From: CAZAYP01 sp964489425 [NCBI: uncultured Verrucomicrobiota bacterium] | GTDB taxonomy: Bacteria > Verrucomicrobiota > Kiritimatiellia > RZYC01 | Assembly: GCA_964489425.1 (NCBI GenBank) | Contig: CAZAYP010000006.1 | Coordinates: 5,425 to 69,424 of the forward strand | DNA: 64,000 nt | Direction of reading: 5' to 3' | Shown here: piece after piece, positions 27,203 through 36,436 of the stretch | Numbering within the stretch: position 1 is the first letter of the stretch | How the letters are laid out: each line of letters begins with the position of its first letter | The notes under the pieces: generated by a model | Database searches by the model: none | Told to the model about the DNA's origin: nothing | Seen by the model: only the letters and a program-made list of their open reading frames with translations | Made by a program: the position numbers and the translations under genes

Positions 27203-30200
27203 TCAAAAGTTGATCGCCGCCTTGAAACTCAGGTACACCTGCCGCTGGCGATCCGCACGGTCAAAGGCATACACCCAGCCCGCGCCCGGCGCCAGGTCAA
27301 CGTAGCGGAACAGGGTCAGCGAGAGATTGAGCTCCAGCCCCGCGGACTGGATCCATTGCGGCGCAGGCTGGCCGGCAGGCACATCGCCGAAGGTTTGCCC
27401 GCCTTCGTAAAACACTTCGCCATACAGTTGCTGTCCATAAATCGGCAGGGTGGCGCTGGCGCCCCGGTATACGCGCCACAGCGGGAACCGGTAGGCCGCG
27501 CCGGCCTTGGCGATGCCTTGCCCGACCTGGGTGTTGTCGTCATAGCCGCGCAAGCCGAGGCGGCGCGGCACGCCCGGCCCGCGATCCGTGCCGGAGAAGT
27601 CCATGCCGCCCAGGCCGAAACACCCCTGGGCAATGTCGTCGCCGAATCCGCCGCCGCCGCCGCCGGCCAGCTTGAGTACCTGGTTGTCGCCCCAGGGCAG
27701 CGGCAGGTACTCGTTCCATCCGGCCAGTGCCCGGGTGCGCTGCAGGTGACCGCCCAGCGCCGGTGCGGACTGGGCAACCGCCAGGGACAACCGGCGTCCG
27801 CGCTCGTAGGAGAAGCTCTGGGGAAACGTGGTGGCGCTGAAAAAAGTCAGCCGGCCATACATGGCGCCTTCGCCGCCCACGTACAGGTTGCTGGTCAGCA
27901 AGGTCTGGCCTTGGTAGTCGTCGTTTGCACGGTCCAGGGGGTGCCGGTCCAAATACTCATAGCCCAGGCTCAGCGCCAGCTGATGGTCCGCGGTATTGAA
28001 CGGCAGGGTCATCTGGGCGCCCGCCACCCCGCTTTTTTCAACGTAGGCATACGTGCGGTCGCGGGCGTCCACCACCAGGTTGGCGTAGCTGTCCGGCGCA
28101 TAGTTGGCGTAGGCGTCCCATAGCGGGTAGAAGCCGTTGTACTGCCAGGAACCAGATCCCAGGGGCACGCGCCAGCGGGTCGCGTAACCGCCCCGCGCCT
28201 GGATGCTGTGCCGCGCCGCCGGATCCGAGAGCGCCAGGGCCAGCCCCCCCTCAAATTCGTCGCCGCTGTAGTTGAACCACGGCGACCAGTAGTCAAGGCC
28301 CAGGCCGCTGAGCGCGCGGTACGGATGCTCGGGCGATAGCGCCGGAGGCGCTGCCCGGCGCGCCGCCGCCACCCGCGCCCGGTTGGCCGCGTTCGGCGAC
28401 CAATCCCGCGGCAAGACCGGCACCGGGCCCGCGGGGCCCGGAGTGTCGGTATCAAGCACCACCAGGTAATACCCGTGGGCATCATAGCCCACCGCGGCCA
28501 GCGACCGTCCGTCGGGCGCGTAATCCGGCTGGAACACGCCCCCCGGCACGTGCGTCAGCGGCCGGGGCGCGTTGGTGCCGGCAAGCGTCAGTTCGTAGAG
28601 GTTGAACGCCCCGTTGCGGTCAGCGGAAAAAACCAGGCGGTCGCCCGCCGGGTGCACGGCCGGCCCCAGCACGCCGCATGGCCAGTCCAGCAGCAACTCA
28701 TCGCGGCCCGTGGCGCGGTCAACGCGCCGGATTTGGGATCCGCGCCGGGTGGCTTCCACATAAACCACCCCCTGGCCGTTCGGCAGATAGACCGGGTCCG
28801 CCAAGGTGGACCCGGCCGGGGCCTGGACGCGGATCGTTTCCGCGGCCCGTTCGCCGGCACGGTCCAGGGGAACCTCGAGCAGGGCATAGCCCCCGAGCTC
28901 GTTGCGGACGGCAGCCAGCGTCTGCCCGTCCGGACTGACGGCAACGAAACGGTAACGCCCCTGGCCGGTGATCCGCCGAACGCCACCGGCGTGGGCGTCG
29001 TAGGCCAACAGCTCGTTCCACTGGCGATCGCGCCCCACCGTGTTGAGGCGCGTGTAATAAAAAGTTTCGCGCCCGGGCGCCGCGGCCATGCGGGTCAGGC
29101 CCGCCTGGCAACGGGCGGCACGCAGCCTGTCCAGTTGGCTGGTTTTCCGGTCATAGCGGTACAGCGTGTCCCGGTTTTCGCCTGGAAACCCGCAAAAAAA
29201 TACCGCTTGTCCGTCCGGCCCAAAGCGCGGCTGGGTGACCTGCAAGTTGCCCGGTGTGCGGCGCGCGCAGGGCGTAAACGGCACTTGCGCCAGATGGGCC
29301 AGGCGTGCCTGCTGCCGTTGGCGGTCCCACCGCCGGGCGGCCGCGGCCAGGCGGGCAAACGTAATGCCAGTGACCGGCCGGCTGACGGCGTCAAACGCGA
29401 ACAGGATCGAGTGGGCCACGGACTGGGACAACACTGCGGGCGCGTTGGCGACCGCGGGATCGAGTTGGTCGCGGATATATTCCATGAGCCGCATGCCGTA
29501 CAGGTAGCTGGCCTGACCATAGGGCCACTCGGGCAGCAGCAGGTTCCATTGCGGTGGCTGCAGGTCACGGTTTCCGGCCACGGCCATGCGCAGGATCATG
29601 TCGGCGATGGTGCCTTGGCCGCGGCCGGGCGGGGCGAACTCGGATTCGGCCCACACGGCCAGGCCTTCCAAGTACCAGTCCGGCGCGAGCACGCCCGCGG
29701 GCGTGGCGCAAGCGCCGAGAAAGGTGGAGAGCGGATCGCCCAGCGGCACCAGCCGGCCGAACACGGAGTTGAGGCCGGCTGAAAGCCCGTACTGCGCATC
29801 CATGGCCAGCACGTGGCTGTACTCGTGAAACACGGTGCTGCGCAGCTCGTTGCCGGGGTTGTACGTCGTGGCTCCGGGCGGGTTGCCGGCGGCCACCAGC
29901 TCGATGATCGGCCGCGGAAATACCGTCGTCCACCCGTTGTGGTCGTCCCGCGCGTCGTGGTACAGGATCACCGTTTTCCGGCGCGGGGTCCACCCATAGA
30001 CCGGGGCCAGCACCGCGTGGGCTTCTTCGCACAGCAGGCACAGCGCCGGCAAGCGGTCGCGGAGCTTGGCCTGGAAAATATAGATGAAATGGTCGCTCTC
30101 GGCTTGGCGCAGTTCATCGTAGACCGGCATCTGGCCCAGGGCGGTGCCGATCGCCAGGGCCAGCAACACCCCGGCCCACGTCAACGGGCCCTTCCGCGTG

Positions 30201-30217
30201 CGCCGCTTTGTGATCAT
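27203..30217 (-). CDS. Gluzincin peptidase / beta-propeller / outer membrane beta-barrel fusion protein
   Basis: 1,004 residues. A membrane-spanning or signal segment occupies 13-29. A metallopeptidase-like domain follows: FHEYSHVLAMD (HExxH at 131-135) with the downstream ligand WYLEGLAVWAE (Glu184), the gluzincin arrangement. Residues about 325-640 contain TolB/WD40-like propeller repeats (TQPRFGPDGQAVFFCG, VAVSPDGQTLAAVRNE, GDRLVFSADRNGAFNLYEL, FQPDYAPDGRSLAAVG). The last ~330 residues are amphipathic strands with glycine turns, ending in a terminal Phe, as in BamA/surface-antigen barrels. The frame is open far upstream, but ATG 30217 starts the signal segment. It is probably an outer membrane protein exposing or tethering a protease domain; the substrate is unknown. 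Confidence 0.8.
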   Translation of the reverse strand: MITKRRTRKGPLTWAGVLLALAIGTALGQMPVYDELRQAESDHFIYIFQAKLRDRLPALCLLCEEAHAVLAPVYGWTPRRKTVILYHDARDDHNGWTTVFPRPIIELVAAGNPPGATTYNPGNELRSTVFHEYSHVLAMDAQYGLSAGLNSVFGRLVPLGDPLSTFLGACATPAGVLAPDWYLEGLAVWAESEFAPPGRGQGTIADMILRMAVAGNRDLQPPQWNLLLPEWPYGQASYLYGMRLMEYIRDQLDPAVANAPAVLSQSVAHSILFAFDAVSRPVTGITFARLAAAARRWDRQRQQARLAHLAQVPFTPCARRTPGNLQVTQPRFGPDGQAVFFCGFPGENRDTLYRYDRKTSQLDRLRAARCQAGLTRMAAAPGRETFYYTRLNTVGRDRQWNELLAYDAHAGGVRRITGQGRYRFVAVSPDGQTLAAVRNELGGYALLEVPLDRAGERAAETIRVQAPAGSTLADPVYLPNGQGVVYVEATRRGSQIRRVDRATGRDELLLDWPCGVLGPAVHPAGDRLVFSADRNGAFNLYELTLAGTNAPRPLTHVPGGVFQPDYAPDGRSLAAVGYDAHGYYLVVLDTDTPGPAGPVPVLPRDWSPNAANRARVAAARRAAPPALSPEHPYRALSGLGLDYWSPWFNYSGDEFEGGLALALSDPAARHSIQARGGYATRWRVPLGSGSWQYNGFYPLWDAYANYAPDSYANLVVDARDRTYAYVEKSGVAGAQMTLPFNTADHQLALSLGYEYLDRHPLDRANDDYQGQTLLTSNLYVGGEGAMYGRLTFFSATTFPQSFSYERGRRLSLAVAQSAPALGGHLQRTRALAGWNEYLPLPWGDNQVLKLAGGGGGGFGDDIAQGCFGLGGMDFSGTDRGPGVPRRLGLRGYDDNTQVGQGIAKAGAAYRFPLWRVYRGASATLPIYGQQLYGEVFYEGGQTFGDVPAGQPAPQWIQSAGLELNLSLTLFRYVDLAPGAGWVYAFDRADRQRQVYLSFKAAINF

Positions 30218-30428
30218 GCAACCATCTTGGCCTACCCGGCCGGCAGGATCAAGCCGCTGGGTTGGGCCAGGCGCAGGAACACCCAGCCCAACCCCGCCAC
30301 GAGCATGCCCTGGAACGTCGAGCGGCTGCCCGGCAAATCTGCCGCGCATCACGGAGGCGCTGTGTGATCCGCTAAATATTGCTAGTCCGTGCCACGCTTC
30401 GTGGTAATCTTTTGCGAATTTAAAAAAG

Positions 30429-31604
30429 ATGATTTCGAGTTTACTGCACAAAAAACCGCCGGCGCGCCCGTCCTGGCCGGAGCAAGGCGGGGGATGGAAC
30501 CCCGGGCCGCGGCGCTGGCTGCGCCTGCTGCTCCTGCTGGCGGTGGCGATCGTGGCGGGTAGTCTCATCCGCCGTTGGACCGCCGTGCCAGCAACGCCGG
30601 ACGCCGGGCCGGACCGCCGCCAAGCCACGCCCGAGGCGCCGCCCGAACCACCCAACCCCTGGCGCACCCTCCAGTTCCCGACGGCGCAAACCGGGTGGCG
30701 TGACCCGGCCCGGCCGGGTATGTTCCAGCCCACCGCCTCGGGCCGGCCGGAATCGGCGCTGTTCGGGTCCGTGCGCACCGGGGACCGCGGCGGAAGCCTG
30801 GTGGCGACCTTCCACGAGGGGCTGGACATCGCGGCCCTGGCGCGCGACAAGGCGGGGCGCCCGCTGGACGTGGTGGTCGCCGCCACCGCCGGCACCGTGG
30901 CCTACGCCAACCGCCTGGCCGGAAACTCCAACTACGGGCTGTACGTGGTGTTGACCCACGCGGACCCGCTCGGGCCCGCGTACACGCTTTACGCCCACCT
31001 GGCGCAGATCCTGCCGGGGATCGCGCCGGGCGTGACCGTGACAAGCGGCGCGCCCCTGGGGGTCATGGGGCACTCCTCGTCCTCGGCCATCCCGGTGGAG
31101 CGGGCGCACCTGCACTTTGAGGTGGGCCAGATCCTGAACGCGCGGTTCGCCGCGTGGGCCCAGCAGCAGAAAATCAAGCAGCCGCACGGGAACTACAGCG
31201 GCTGGAACCTGCTGGGCCTCAACCCGCTGGATTTCCTGAGCAACCAGGACCAGTATTCCGAGTTTACCATGCAGTCCCACCTGGCGGTCACGCCGGTGGC
31301 TTTTGAGCTGGCCATCAAGACGGGTCGGGTGCCGGACTATTTCCGCCGCTACCCGGCCTTGTGGGCCGGCGCGCCGTTTGCGGGGCGCGCGCTCGTGGCG
31401 GCGTTTTCCGAAAGCGGGGTCCCCTTAACCGGGCGCAATGCCACGGCCGAGGAATCCGCGCGCCTGAAAGCCGCGCGGGCCTGCGTCTTGCGCGCCGATC
31501 CGGCCATCCTGGGCCGGAATGGCGCGCGCCTGGTGCGCCAGCGCAACAGCGGGTGGGAAGTAGCCCCCGAGGGCGACAAGCTGCTGTCCATGCTGTTGTT
31601 TTGA
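30429..31604 (+). CDS. M23 family metallopeptidase, membrane-anchored
   Basis: 391 residues. A cytoplasmic basic start, one membrane segment (about 31-47) and a Pro-rich linker precede a LytM/M23 domain. Zinc ligands are visible: FHEGLDI (His129, Asp133) and HLHF (His229 of the HxH, with His227), and TLYAHL carries His190. It probably cuts or remodels peptidoglycan cross-links in the periplasm. The C-terminal ~150 residues lack a known domain. The region before ATG 30429 is AT-rich (GAATTTAAAAAAG) with no clear ribosome site. It converges with the HEAT-repeat gene. Confidence 0.85.
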   Translation: MISSLLHKKPPARPSWPEQGGGWNPGPRRWLRLLLLLAVAIVAGSLIRRWTAVPATPDAGPDRRQATPEAPPEPPNPWRTLQFPTAQTGWRDPARPGMFQPTASGRPESALFGSVRTGDRGGSLVATFHEGLDIAALARDKAGRPLDVVVAATAGTVAYANRLAGNSNYGLYVVLTHADPLGPAYTLYAHLAQILPGIAPGVTVTSGAPLGVMGHSSSSAIPVERAHLHFEVGQILNARFAAWAQQQKIKQPHGNYSGWNLLGLNPLDFLSNQDQYSEFTMQSHLAVTPVAFELAIKTGRVPDYFRRYPALWAGAPFAGRALVAAFSESGVPLTGRNATAEESARLKAARACVLRADPAILGRNGARLVRQRNSGWEVAPEGDKLLSMLLF

Positions 31605-31611
31605 CGGTGCG

Positions 31612-32565
31612 TCAACGGGCGTTGCGCAGGACGGTCTGGATATCCTCGCGCAAGTCCGGATCGCGTTCGCGGGCCTGCAATTGCTGCAGCACCGGCGCGA
31701 TTTTTTCCCGCGGAAAGTTGACCAGGGCCAGGATGGCGGCCTCGCGCTCGGTGTAGGCGGCGTTCGCCGTGTCGCCCCGGGCCAGGGCAAGCAGCAGTGG
31801 CAGCGCCGCGGGATTCTTGATGCTCGTGATCGCGCCCACGAGAATCTCGTCGCCGGCATCGTCCCGCTCCAGGCGCAGTAGCAGCTCCTGCAAGGCGGAT
31901 TCCGTGCCGATGGCCGCCAGCGCGGCCGCGCTTTTCTCAAACACCGCCCAGGTCGGCGCATCCAACCCCGTGGCCAGGCCCGGCACTGCCGCCGGGTTGC
32001 GCAGTTCGCCCAGGATCGCCGCCAACTGGGCCACCTGGCGGGCATCCAGGCCCGGCCGCGCGGCAGCGTCTGCCAGCGCGCGCGCCACGGCCGCCCCGCC
32101 GCGCCGCGGCAGCAGGCCGCGGACCACGGGCGCAACCCCGGCCGGATCCGGGCCGGACAGCGTCGCTACCAGCGCCGCGGCGCAGGATTCCGGATTGGCC
32201 AATTCGAGCGTCGACCGCATGGAGGCGCGCAATCGGGCGTCCGGGCAGGCGGCCATGGCCCGCAGCAGGTCGGCGATGGAACCCGGCGTGGATTGGCGGG
32301 CCGCCAGGCGGGCGGCTTTCATCTTCAGCACCGGGTCCGGGCTTTGCAGCGCCGTGACAATCTCCGCTTCTGATCCCAGGCGGCGCGCGGGCGCGGACGC
32401 CGGCGCGTCCGCGATGGGCGTTGGCCGGCCGACCACCGCGGCCGTGGGCGCGGGCGGCTGGGCCTGGGGTTCGGCCGGCCGGCCGCAGCCCAGGCCGCAG
32501 ACCAGCAACCCCAGCGCGCCCCACGCCGGGCAACCCGCCGCTCGAATAGATTGCAGCACCCTCAC
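31612..32565 (-). CDS. HEAT-repeat lipoprotein
   Basis: 317 residues from GTG 32565. The N-terminus is a lipoprotein signal (ALGLLVCGLGC, lipid Cys27) followed by a Pro/Ala-rich linker. From about residue 70 to the end are short paired helices of HEAT type (VLKMKAARLAARQSTPGSIA, DARQVAQLAAILGELRNPAA, DEILVGAITSIKNPAALPLL). HEAT solenoids bind proteins; partner and role are unknown. The frame is open to 32784, but that extension lacks sense and would precede the signal peptide, so the GTG is preferred; GTG 32559 is an alternative. Confidence 0.65.
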   Translation of the reverse strand: MRVLQSIRAAGCPAWGALGLLVCGLGCGRPAEPQAQPPAPTAAVVGRPTPIADAPASAPARRLGSEAEIVTALQSPDPVLKMKAARLAARQSTPGSIADLLRAMAACPDARLRASMRSTLELANPESCAAALVATLSGPDPAGVAPVVRGLLPRRGGAAVARALADAAARPGLDARQVAQLAAILGELRNPAAVPGLATGLDAPTWAVFEKSAAALAAIGTESALQELLLRLERDDAGDEILVGAITSIKNPAALPLLLALARGDTANAAYTEREAAILALVNFPREKIAPVLQQLQARERDPDLREDIQTVLRNAR

Positions 32566-32780
32566 GTCGTTGAGCTCTTTGTGCCGCGGATGGTAATCCG
32601 CCCGCCCGCCCGACACAACCTCATTTTGGGCCTCCGCTGCTCCGCAGATCACTGATGGCGAACGCGCCTTACGGCGCTCACGACCAACGGCTGCCGATCG
32701 CCCGCCCAGGCGTTCGTAGTTAACGCCGTCAGGCGTGTTCGGCAACCCGGGCGGCTCATCATGAGCATGGCTGGCGGTGA

Positions 32781-35700
32781 TCACGCGCCGGCGGTAGCCT
32801 GCGCTTTTCCCTCCGGCCGGGCCATGGCCGCCAGCACGGCGGCCATGGCGGCGCTCAACGCGGCGGCCGTGACTGGTTTGGCCAGGTACTCATTCATGCC
32901 CACGGCCAGGAACCGTTCCCGGTCATCCTTGGTGGCATACGCGGTCACGGCGATGATCGGCACGCCGCGCCGCCCGGGATCCGGATGGGCGCGCACGGCG
33001 CGGGCCACGTCCAGGCCGTTCATGCCGGGCAGTTGGATGTCCAGCAGCACCAGGTCATAGGGTTGCTGGGCGAACAACTGCAGCGCGGATTCGCCATCCG
33101 GCGCCAGATTCACCGCATGGCCGGCATCGTGCAGGTACAACTCCAACAGGCGCCGGTTGCTGTCTTCGTCCTCGACCACCAGCACGTTCAGCGGCGGCTG
33201 GCCGGCGCCGTCGCCGGCGGCGCCCTCCCCGGTCCAGGCCGCACCGGAGACCGGCGCCACGATACTGAACCAGAACGTGCTGCCCTGGCCCTCGATGCTG
33301 GTCACGCCAATGCACCCGCCCATTTGCTCGACCAGCGAGCGGGCAATGGCCAAACCGAGTCCGGCGCCGCCGAAACGCCGGGTGTAGGACATCTCCACTT
33401 GCACGAACGGCTGGAATAATTCCTTCAACTTTTCCGGCGAAATGCCAATGCCCGTATCGCGCACGCTGAAGCGCAGGACCACTTCGTTGGCTTGCGGCGC
33501 GCGCTGCGTCGGCGCCCCGGGGTCCGGCGCCACCTCCAAATCGACCCCGCCGCGCGCGGTGAACTTGACCGCGTTATTCAGCAGCAGGCTCAGAATCTGC
33601 TTGAGGCGCAGGCCGTCGGTCACGATTTCTTCCGGAGCCGCGGCGCCAAGGCGGCAGGCAAACCGCAAGTCCCGGGCCGCGGCGGCGATCTGCGCGGTGG
33701 CGGCCACCTCGTGCACCAGTTGCCGCAGGTCTGCCGGCGCGGAACTGATCACCACCCGGCCAGCCTCGATCTGGGTCAAGTCCAGGATGTTGCCGATCAG
33801 CCCCAGCAGGTCGGCGCCGCGGCGCTTGATGATCCGGGCGAACTCGCGCTGCTCCTCGTCCAGGTTGGGAGCCTCGGCCAGGATGTCGGCGAAGCCGATG
33901 ATCGGGTTGAGCGGGGTGCGCAACTCATGGCTCATGTTGGCCAGGAACATGCTCTTGGCCATGCTGGCGGCCTCGGCCCGTTCCTTGGCCAGCAACACCT
34001 GCTCCTCCATGGCCCGGTGCTGGGTGATATCGACCTCCACGCCGTCCCAGGCGATCCGTCCATCCGCCAGCTTGCGCGGGGCGGAGTTGAACAGCCGCCA
34101 GCGGGTTTCGCCCGAGGGCAGGCAGACGCGCACTTCGGCGCTGAACGGCGTCATGGTGCGCTGCGCCGTGGCCTCGGCTTCCATGACCCGGGCCCGGTCT
34201 GCTTCCAGGACCTGGCCGTAAATCAGGGCCGGATCCCGCATGGCGGCCTCGACCGTGACCCCGTGCATTTTTTCCACGCCGGCGCTGAGATAGGAGAACT
34301 GGCGAAAAAAGCCCGCCGGATCCGCGACAATCTCGTAGATCAGCCCGTTGGGGATGCGGTCGCTCAACAGGTTCAGGCGTTCGCTGTGCTCGCACGCCAC
34401 CTGTTCGGCCCGCCGGCGCGCGGTGATGTCGGTGGTCGCTCCGCGGTATCCCCGCAGCGAGCCGTCAGCGTTGAGGATGGGAATCCCGTTGGTTTCGCCC
34501 CAAAACTCTTCGCCGGTCCGGCTCAGCGCGACGACGACCTGATTGACAAAAACTTCGCGGCGGGACATGGCGACCAATACCTGGGCCTTGACCGCCTCGC
34601 GGGCGTCCGGCGGCGCAAAATCATAAAAATGCATCCGGCCCACCACCTCTTCGGGCGGATAACCCAGCAGGTCTTTGGCGGCATCGCTGACGTAGGTGTA
34701 AAGCCCGTTGGCATCGACTTCCCAGACCAGGGTCCGTCCCAGCCGGGCCAGTTGCGCGAAGCGTTCCTCGCTTTCGCGCAAGGCCAGTTCATGGCGCTTG
34801 CGCTCGGTGATGTCGGTGTGCGAGCCGGCCATGCGATAGGGGCGGCCGCCGGCGTCGCGCAGGGCTTCGCCGCGCGCGCGGACCCAGCGGTAGGAACCGT
34901 CGCGGTGCAGCATGCGGAATTCGACGTCATATACCAGATCCTCCCCTTGCAGGTAGCGGCGGACAAGGTCCAGGACCCGCGGCTTGTCCTCGGGATGCAA
35001 CCGGTCCTCAAACGTCGGAAAGCCGTTGGGCAGCTCATCGTCCCGGAAACCGAGCTGTTCCTTCCAGCGCGGCGACAGGTAGAGCGTGTTGGTGACCAGG
35101 TCCCAGTCCCAGATCCCATCCTGCGATCCGCGGATGGCCAGCAGGAACTGCTCGCGGCTGCGGCGCAGCTCGGCTTCCAACTGCTTGTGCACGGACAAAT
35201 CGCGCAGGAACGCCACCATCAGCCCGCCCTGGTCGGGCCGATGCTGGACGCTGACCTCAAGGTCCACGATTCCGCCATCCTTGCGGCGCTGGCGGGTCGT
35301 GAAGCGATCCTGGCCGGTTCTCGCGATCCGGGCTATGCGCTCCGCCGTGTCGGTGGGTGTTTCCATGAACTCGACGTCGTTGATCCTCATGGAAAGCAGC
35401 TCGGTCGCGGAATAGCCCAGTATCCCGCAGTACGCCTGGTTGACTTCCAGGATTCGGCCCTGCATGTCCACCAGGCAAAACCCGTCCATGGCGGTTTGCA
35501 GGATGGCCTTGTACTGGGTTTCCTTGAGACTCAGGGCGGTCCTGGCTTGCTCGAGTTCGCCGCCATCCCGGGACAAGCCAAGGGCGGCAGGCAGGTTCAG
35601 GCGCTCCAGCAGGATGGCCGGGTAATCGGGGTGAAAGGGTTTGCGCAGGCAGGCGGCGACGCCGCGCCGGATCCACTCCGGCTCATCGGCCGGCGCGCCC

Positions 35701-35939
35701 GCGCCCCTTATGACCAGGCACCGGCAGCCGGGCTGGCGGGCGCGCAGCGTATCCAGCAACGCGCCGGCATCCAGCCCGTGCATATCGCGGTCCAACAAGG
35801 CCGCATCGCAGCCGGCCTGGGCGAGGGAGGCGGCTGCGGGCGCCGTGCCGGCCACGGTTACGCCATGCCCGTGGTTTTCCAGCGACTGCTTGATGGCCCC
35901 GGCCAGGGCGGAATCGTGCTCAACGATCAAAATGTGCAT
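32781..35939 (-). CDS. Hybrid sensor histidine kinase: REC - four PAS - HisKA - HATPase - REC
   Basis: 1,052 residues without membrane segments, so a cytoplasmic sensor. An N-terminal receiver (1-115, acceptor likely Asp50 in CDAALLDRDMHG) is followed by four PAS domains (about 135-250, 270-385, 400-510 and 530-640). Next come the phosphorylation helix FLANMSHELRTPLNPIIGF, an HATPase domain (FSVRDTGIGISPEKLKELFQ, RFGGAGLGLAIARSLVEQ) and a C-terminal receiver (LVVEDEDSNRRLLELY, LVLLDIQLPGMNG, AKPVTA). No separate output regulator gene is adjacent. A CRP-consensus palindrome lies about 190 bp upstream. The signal is unknown. Confidence 0.95.
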   Translation of the reverse strand: MHILIVEHDSALAGAIKQSLENHGHGVTVAGTAPAAASLAQAGCDAALLDRDMHGLDAGALLDTLRARQPGCRCLVIRGAGAPADEPEWIRRGVAACLRKPFHPDYPAILLERLNLPAALGLSRDGGELEQARTALSLKETQYKAILQTAMDGFCLVDMQGRILEVNQAYCGILGYSATELLSMRINDVEFMETPTDTAERIARIARTGQDRFTTRQRRKDGGIVDLEVSVQHRPDQGGLMVAFLRDLSVHKQLEAELRRSREQFLLAIRGSQDGIWDWDLVTNTLYLSPRWKEQLGFRDDELPNGFPTFEDRLHPEDKPRVLDLVRRYLQGEDLVYDVEFRMLHRDGSYRWVRARGEALRDAGGRPYRMAGSHTDITERKRHELALRESEERFAQLARLGRTLVWEVDANGLYTYVSDAAKDLLGYPPEEVVGRMHFYDFAPPDAREAVKAQVLVAMSRREVFVNQVVVALSRTGEEFWGETNGIPILNADGSLRGYRGATTDITARRRAEQVACEHSERLNLLSDRIPNGLIYEIVADPAGFFRQFSYLSAGVEKMHGVTVEAAMRDPALIYGQVLEADRARVMEAEATAQRTMTPFSAEVRVCLPSGETRWRLFNSAPRKLADGRIAWDGVEVDITQHRAMEEQVLLAKERAEAASMAKSMFLANMSHELRTPLNPIIGFADILAEAPNLDEEQREFARIIKRRGADLLGLIGNILDLTQIEAGRVVISSAPADLRQLVHEVAATAQIAAAARDLRFACRLGAAAPEEIVTDGLRLKQILSLLLNNAVKFTARGGVDLEVAPDPGAPTQRAPQANEVVLRFSVRDTGIGISPEKLKELFQPFVQVEMSYTRRFGGAGLGLAIARSLVEQMGGCIGVTSIEGQGSTFWFSIVAPVSGAAWTGEGAAGDGAGQPPLNVLVVEDEDSNRRLLELYLHDAGHAVNLAPDGESALQLFAQQPYDLVLLDIQLPGMNGLDVARAVRAHPDPGRRGVPIIAVTAYATKDDRERFLAVGMNEYLAKPVTAAALSAAMAAVLAAMARPEGKAQATAGA

Positions 35940-35973
35940 AGCTATCCCGGTGGGTTAATGGAATCATGATCTC

Positions 35974-36096
35974 TGATACCACTTTTGCATGAGGATCGGT
36001 ATTTATCTGGGCTCCCCGCCTTTACAAGGCGGGGGGGACCCGAAGGGTGGGGCGGTTGATACGGACACCTACCACTTTCACACGGGAATGGTATGA
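35974..36096. mobile_element. MITE-like element, copy 2 (123 bp, inverted relative to copy 1)
   Basis: It begins TGATACCACTTTTGCATGAG (35974-35993) and ends in ACACGGGAATGGTATGA (to 36096), an imperfect terminal inverted repeat. The first ~95 bp match the reverse complement of 7690-7783 with few changes, including the GGCTCCCCGCC...GGCGGGG hairpin and the block ACCCGAAGGGTGGGGCGGTT. Compared with copy 1 it lacks the inner CCCCTCC...GGAGGGG half. It lies 35 bp upstream of the histidine kinase start. Confidence 0.62.
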
Positions 36097-36127
36097 CCGC
36101 CCGCCCGCATTCGTTATACCGCCAACT

Positions 36128-36168
36128 TTGTGAATATATTCACAACACTTTCAAACTCAACATATAAT
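36128..36168 (+). promoter_or_regulatory. Perfect CRP-consensus palindrome with TATAAT box
   Basis: TTGTGAATATATTCACAA at 36128-36145 is an 18-bp perfect palindrome and contains TGTGA-N6-TCACA, the consensus of CRP-family regulators. TATAAT follows at 36163-36168 on the plus strand, placing the palindrome centre near -38, close to a class II CRP position. No plus-strand gene follows directly. The minus-strand kinase gene starts 189 bp away. The stretch 35940-36436 otherwise holds only repeats. Confidence 0.45.
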
Positions 36169-36234
36169 GGAATGCCATAATGTATCAATAAATCGATGGT
36201 GCCGCATAACCGCCTGAGTGGCAAGATGATTCAT

Positions 36235-36350
36235 CCTGAATTCAGCATTTGAATTAACTGCGAAACACGCGAATAACGCGAAACTCATTGCCGCAGAAAG
36301 AGAATCTGGCGAACCCGTTGAGAAGAACATCTTGCACCTGGCTGGTGATT
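36235..36350 (+). repeat. Dispersed ~115 bp repeat, left copy
   Basis: This segment (starting CCTGAATTCAGCATTTGAAT) matches the reverse complement of 47991-48104 over about 100 bp with roughly 15-20 differences. It contains CGCGAATAACGCGAAACTC and a short translatable stretch but no complete gene. The two copies lie in opposite orientation on either side of the giant secreted gene and the HEPN/MNT pair. Confidence 0.7.
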
Positions 36351-36436
36351 GATTTTCTGAAAAGCCACCCCAGACGGTCGCTGGGGCCGGCGACCCTTCT
36401 GGCCGAGGCCGGCGACCCCTATCCATTGCCGTCGGC

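Noticed and set aside
30218-30895. Long N-terminal extension of the peptidase/propeller/barrel frame
   Set aside because: It overlaps the M23 gene antisense and has no domain, and the signal segment starts at ATG 30217. A short hydrophobic frame in another phase near 30240-30310 was too short to support.
32566-32784. N-terminal extension of the HEAT-repeat lipoprotein
   Set aside because: A lipobox 27 residues after GTG 32565 requires the start there, and the extension is low-complexity and charged.
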